A stretch of DNA of 5,488 nt from Parcubacteria group bacterium GW2011_GWA1_47_8 (GTDB lineage Bacteria > Patescibacteriota > Minisyncoccia > Phycocordibacterales > UBA1550), in assembly GCA_000996605.1 (NCBI GenBank), contig LCOP01000048.1:4691-10178 (forward strand). Direction: 5' to 3'. The translations under genes and the position numbers were made by a program. Positions 4,556 through 5,488 of this stretch are shown here, piece after piece. Position 1 is the first letter of the stretch, and each line of letters begins with the position of its first letter. The notes under the pieces were generated by a model. That model was not told where the DNA came from. It was given only the letters and a program-made list of their open reading frames with translations, and made no database searches.

Positions 4556-5488
4556 TTAATAGACACGATTCCCTGATCGATAGTATCGATTATTGTATAC
4601 ACCATTGACGCGTTCGGACTGAAAGCTTTTGAGAAGCCACCCATCCATTACAACTTTTGTGAGCTCGGGGATTGTTGAAGAACCGCTGTTGCCGTACTTG
4701 ACGCCAAAATGAAGGTGAACGCCGTTACTCGTCGGATTTCCACTCGAATCCTTCCCTGTTGTACCCATATATCCAAGGATGTCACCCTGAGTAACATTTT
4801 GACCTGCATAGACCAGCGGTGAAGATTTAAGGTGTAAATACCAAGTACTGAATCCTGTGTTTGAGTTATTGTCATAATCATGATCAATAACCACATAGAA
4901 TCCATTTGGGTTGCCTTGAGTATCTCCGCCGCCGGCAATTCTCACCCTTCCACTAGCAGCCGCAACAATAGGGATGTTAACAGCAGTACCATTCGGATCA
5001 GGATATACCTGAGCACCATTTATATCCTTATTCCTCCATGAAAAATCTATGGAAAAATAGTTGATGCCGTCATGAGCCGAATCATACCAATCGCCAATAC
5101 TGTCCCATCCGCCAACCTCTGTCGTTACCGCCCACGATAGATTCCCAGGAAGCGGCATTTTCATTTCAATCGTTGGAGTGAAGTCAAGGCGCAGAATCGG
5201 GCGCTTCCCATCATCGGTTGATTTCGAAGAAGCAAACTTGTCGAAACGCTGCGTCCCATCATTGTTGTATGGCCACATGAGCACACCGTAATTTGCATGT
5301 ACCCCGCTTTTCCATGCGGTATACCATTCGGTAATCGTATACATACGCCAAGCATTTACAACCGTTGAAACCGGCCAATAATACCCACTGTCTACATAAG
5401 GAAAGTTTGACCACCCAATAGTAGAAGGACTCCACGCATCGCTTATGCGATAGATAGCAACCTGTGATGGGTTTGAGGAGCCGGAGGG
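4556..5488 (-). CDS. Exported DNRLRE-domain / M23 metallopeptidase fusion (N-terminus beyond window)
   Basis: The frame stays open from the TAA at 4556-4558 to the right edge, giving 310 visible residues; an internal ATG at 5344 would cut a domain and is not the start. Visible residues 1-103 match the second half of a DNRLRE (disaggregatase-related, beta-sandwich) domain: ISDAWSPSTIGWSNFP (15-30), the VVNAWRMYTIT strand, W59-to-NYGVLMWP (66-73) and RPILRLDF (96-103). About 118-270 is an M23 (LytM-like) endopeptidase domain with all zinc/catalytic positions: H139 in AHDGINY, D148 in SIDFSW, H219 in YLHL, and H258/H260 in GVHLHFGV. The spacing between H139 and D148 is the long variant ('H.g.n.y.iDF'). 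It should cleave peptidoglycan cross-bridges outside the membrane, with the DNRLRE part as surface or glycan-contact module. A Tyr/Asn/Arg-rich tail (295-310) follows. Any signal peptide lies off the window. Confidence 0.9.
   Translation of the reverse strand, partial: PSGSSNPSQVAIYRISDAWSPSTIGWSNFPYVDSGYYWPVSTVVNAWRMYTITEWYTAWKSGVHANYGVLMWPYNNDGTQRFDKFASSKSTDDGKRPILRLDFTPTIEMKMPLPGNLSWAVTTEVGGWDSIGDWYDSAHDGINYFSIDFSWRNKDINGAQVYPDPNGTAVNIPIVAAASGRVRIAGGGDTQGNPNGFYVVIDHDYDNNSNTGFSTWYLHLKSSPLVYAGQNVTQGDILGYMGTTGKDSSGNPTSNGVHLHFGVKYGNSGSSTIPELTKVVMDGWLLKSFQSERVNGVYNNRYYRSGNRVY

Noticed and set aside
4033..4644. Minus-strand open frame of 203 codons crossing the terminator
   Set aside because: It overlaps the end of the M23 gene and runs through the terminator stem, antisense to the PsbP-like domain; no recognisable motif.
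5161..5355. Minus-strand start near 5344-5355 as the beginning of the M23 gene
   Set aside because: The M23 frame is open to the window edge and the upstream residues complete a DNRLRE pattern, so the Met at 5344 is internal; the other frame here is a shadow.

Overview
The window looks like a piece of a Candidate Phyla Radiation (Patescibacteria, probably Parcubacteria-like) genome. This is an inference from several things: compact genes with very short or overlapping junctions, a pilMNO cluster whose PilM begins with a PPP-x-F-L-x-M-P lead-in to the actin-like fold, a stand-alone methionyl-tRNA synthetase C-terminal-type tRNA-binding protein, AT-rich start regions that mostly lack a Shine-Dalgarno, and a small intergenic cluster of palindromes. 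TGA ends three genes (dedA-like, pilM, pilN), so the window uses the ordinary bacterial code, not the TGA=Gly code of Gracilibacteria/Absconditabacteria.

Layout. (1) Bases 1-2660, minus strand: a tight block read dedA-like -> pilM -> pilN -> pilO (pilO runs off the left edge). The junctions are 4-14 nt gaps or overlaps. PilM/N/O form the inner-membrane alignment platform of a type IV pilus or related type II secretion machine; the DedA/YqaA-type membrane protein in front is a lipid-transport-like protein sharing their transcript. (2) Bases 2661-2847: no gene; AT-rich DNA with a GC-rich island of hairpins that share a GCAAGC core and a GGTATT flank. (3) Bases 2848-3583, minus strand: ruvX (yqgF) followed after 7 nt by the tRNA-binding OB-fold protein. 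(4) Bases 3584-3681: a divergent promoter region. Both flanking genes have a TATAAT hexamer exactly 6 nt before the ATG, which suggests leaderless mRNAs. (5) Bases 3682-4506, plus strand: a membrane-anchored, cysteine-rich exported protein without a recognised name, with a PsbP/MOG1-like C-terminal half. (6) Bases 4505-4534: a strong intrinsic terminator for the minus strand. (7) Bases 4556-5488, minus strand: the C-terminal 310 residues of a large exported protein that joins a DNRLRE domain to an intact M23 (LytM/lysostaphin-type) metallopeptidase domain; its start lies beyond the right edge.

Most of the content is cell-envelope work: pilus assembly platform, DedA-like membrane protein, exported Cys-rich protein, and a cell-wall hydrolase with a surface domain. 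The ruvX pair is housekeeping. I see no CRISPR array, tRNA, rRNA, transposase or phage gene. The items most worth a second look are the leaderless promoter pair, the DNRLRE-M23 fusion, the hairpin island and the Cys-rich orphan; I do not see a clear new multi-gene system.
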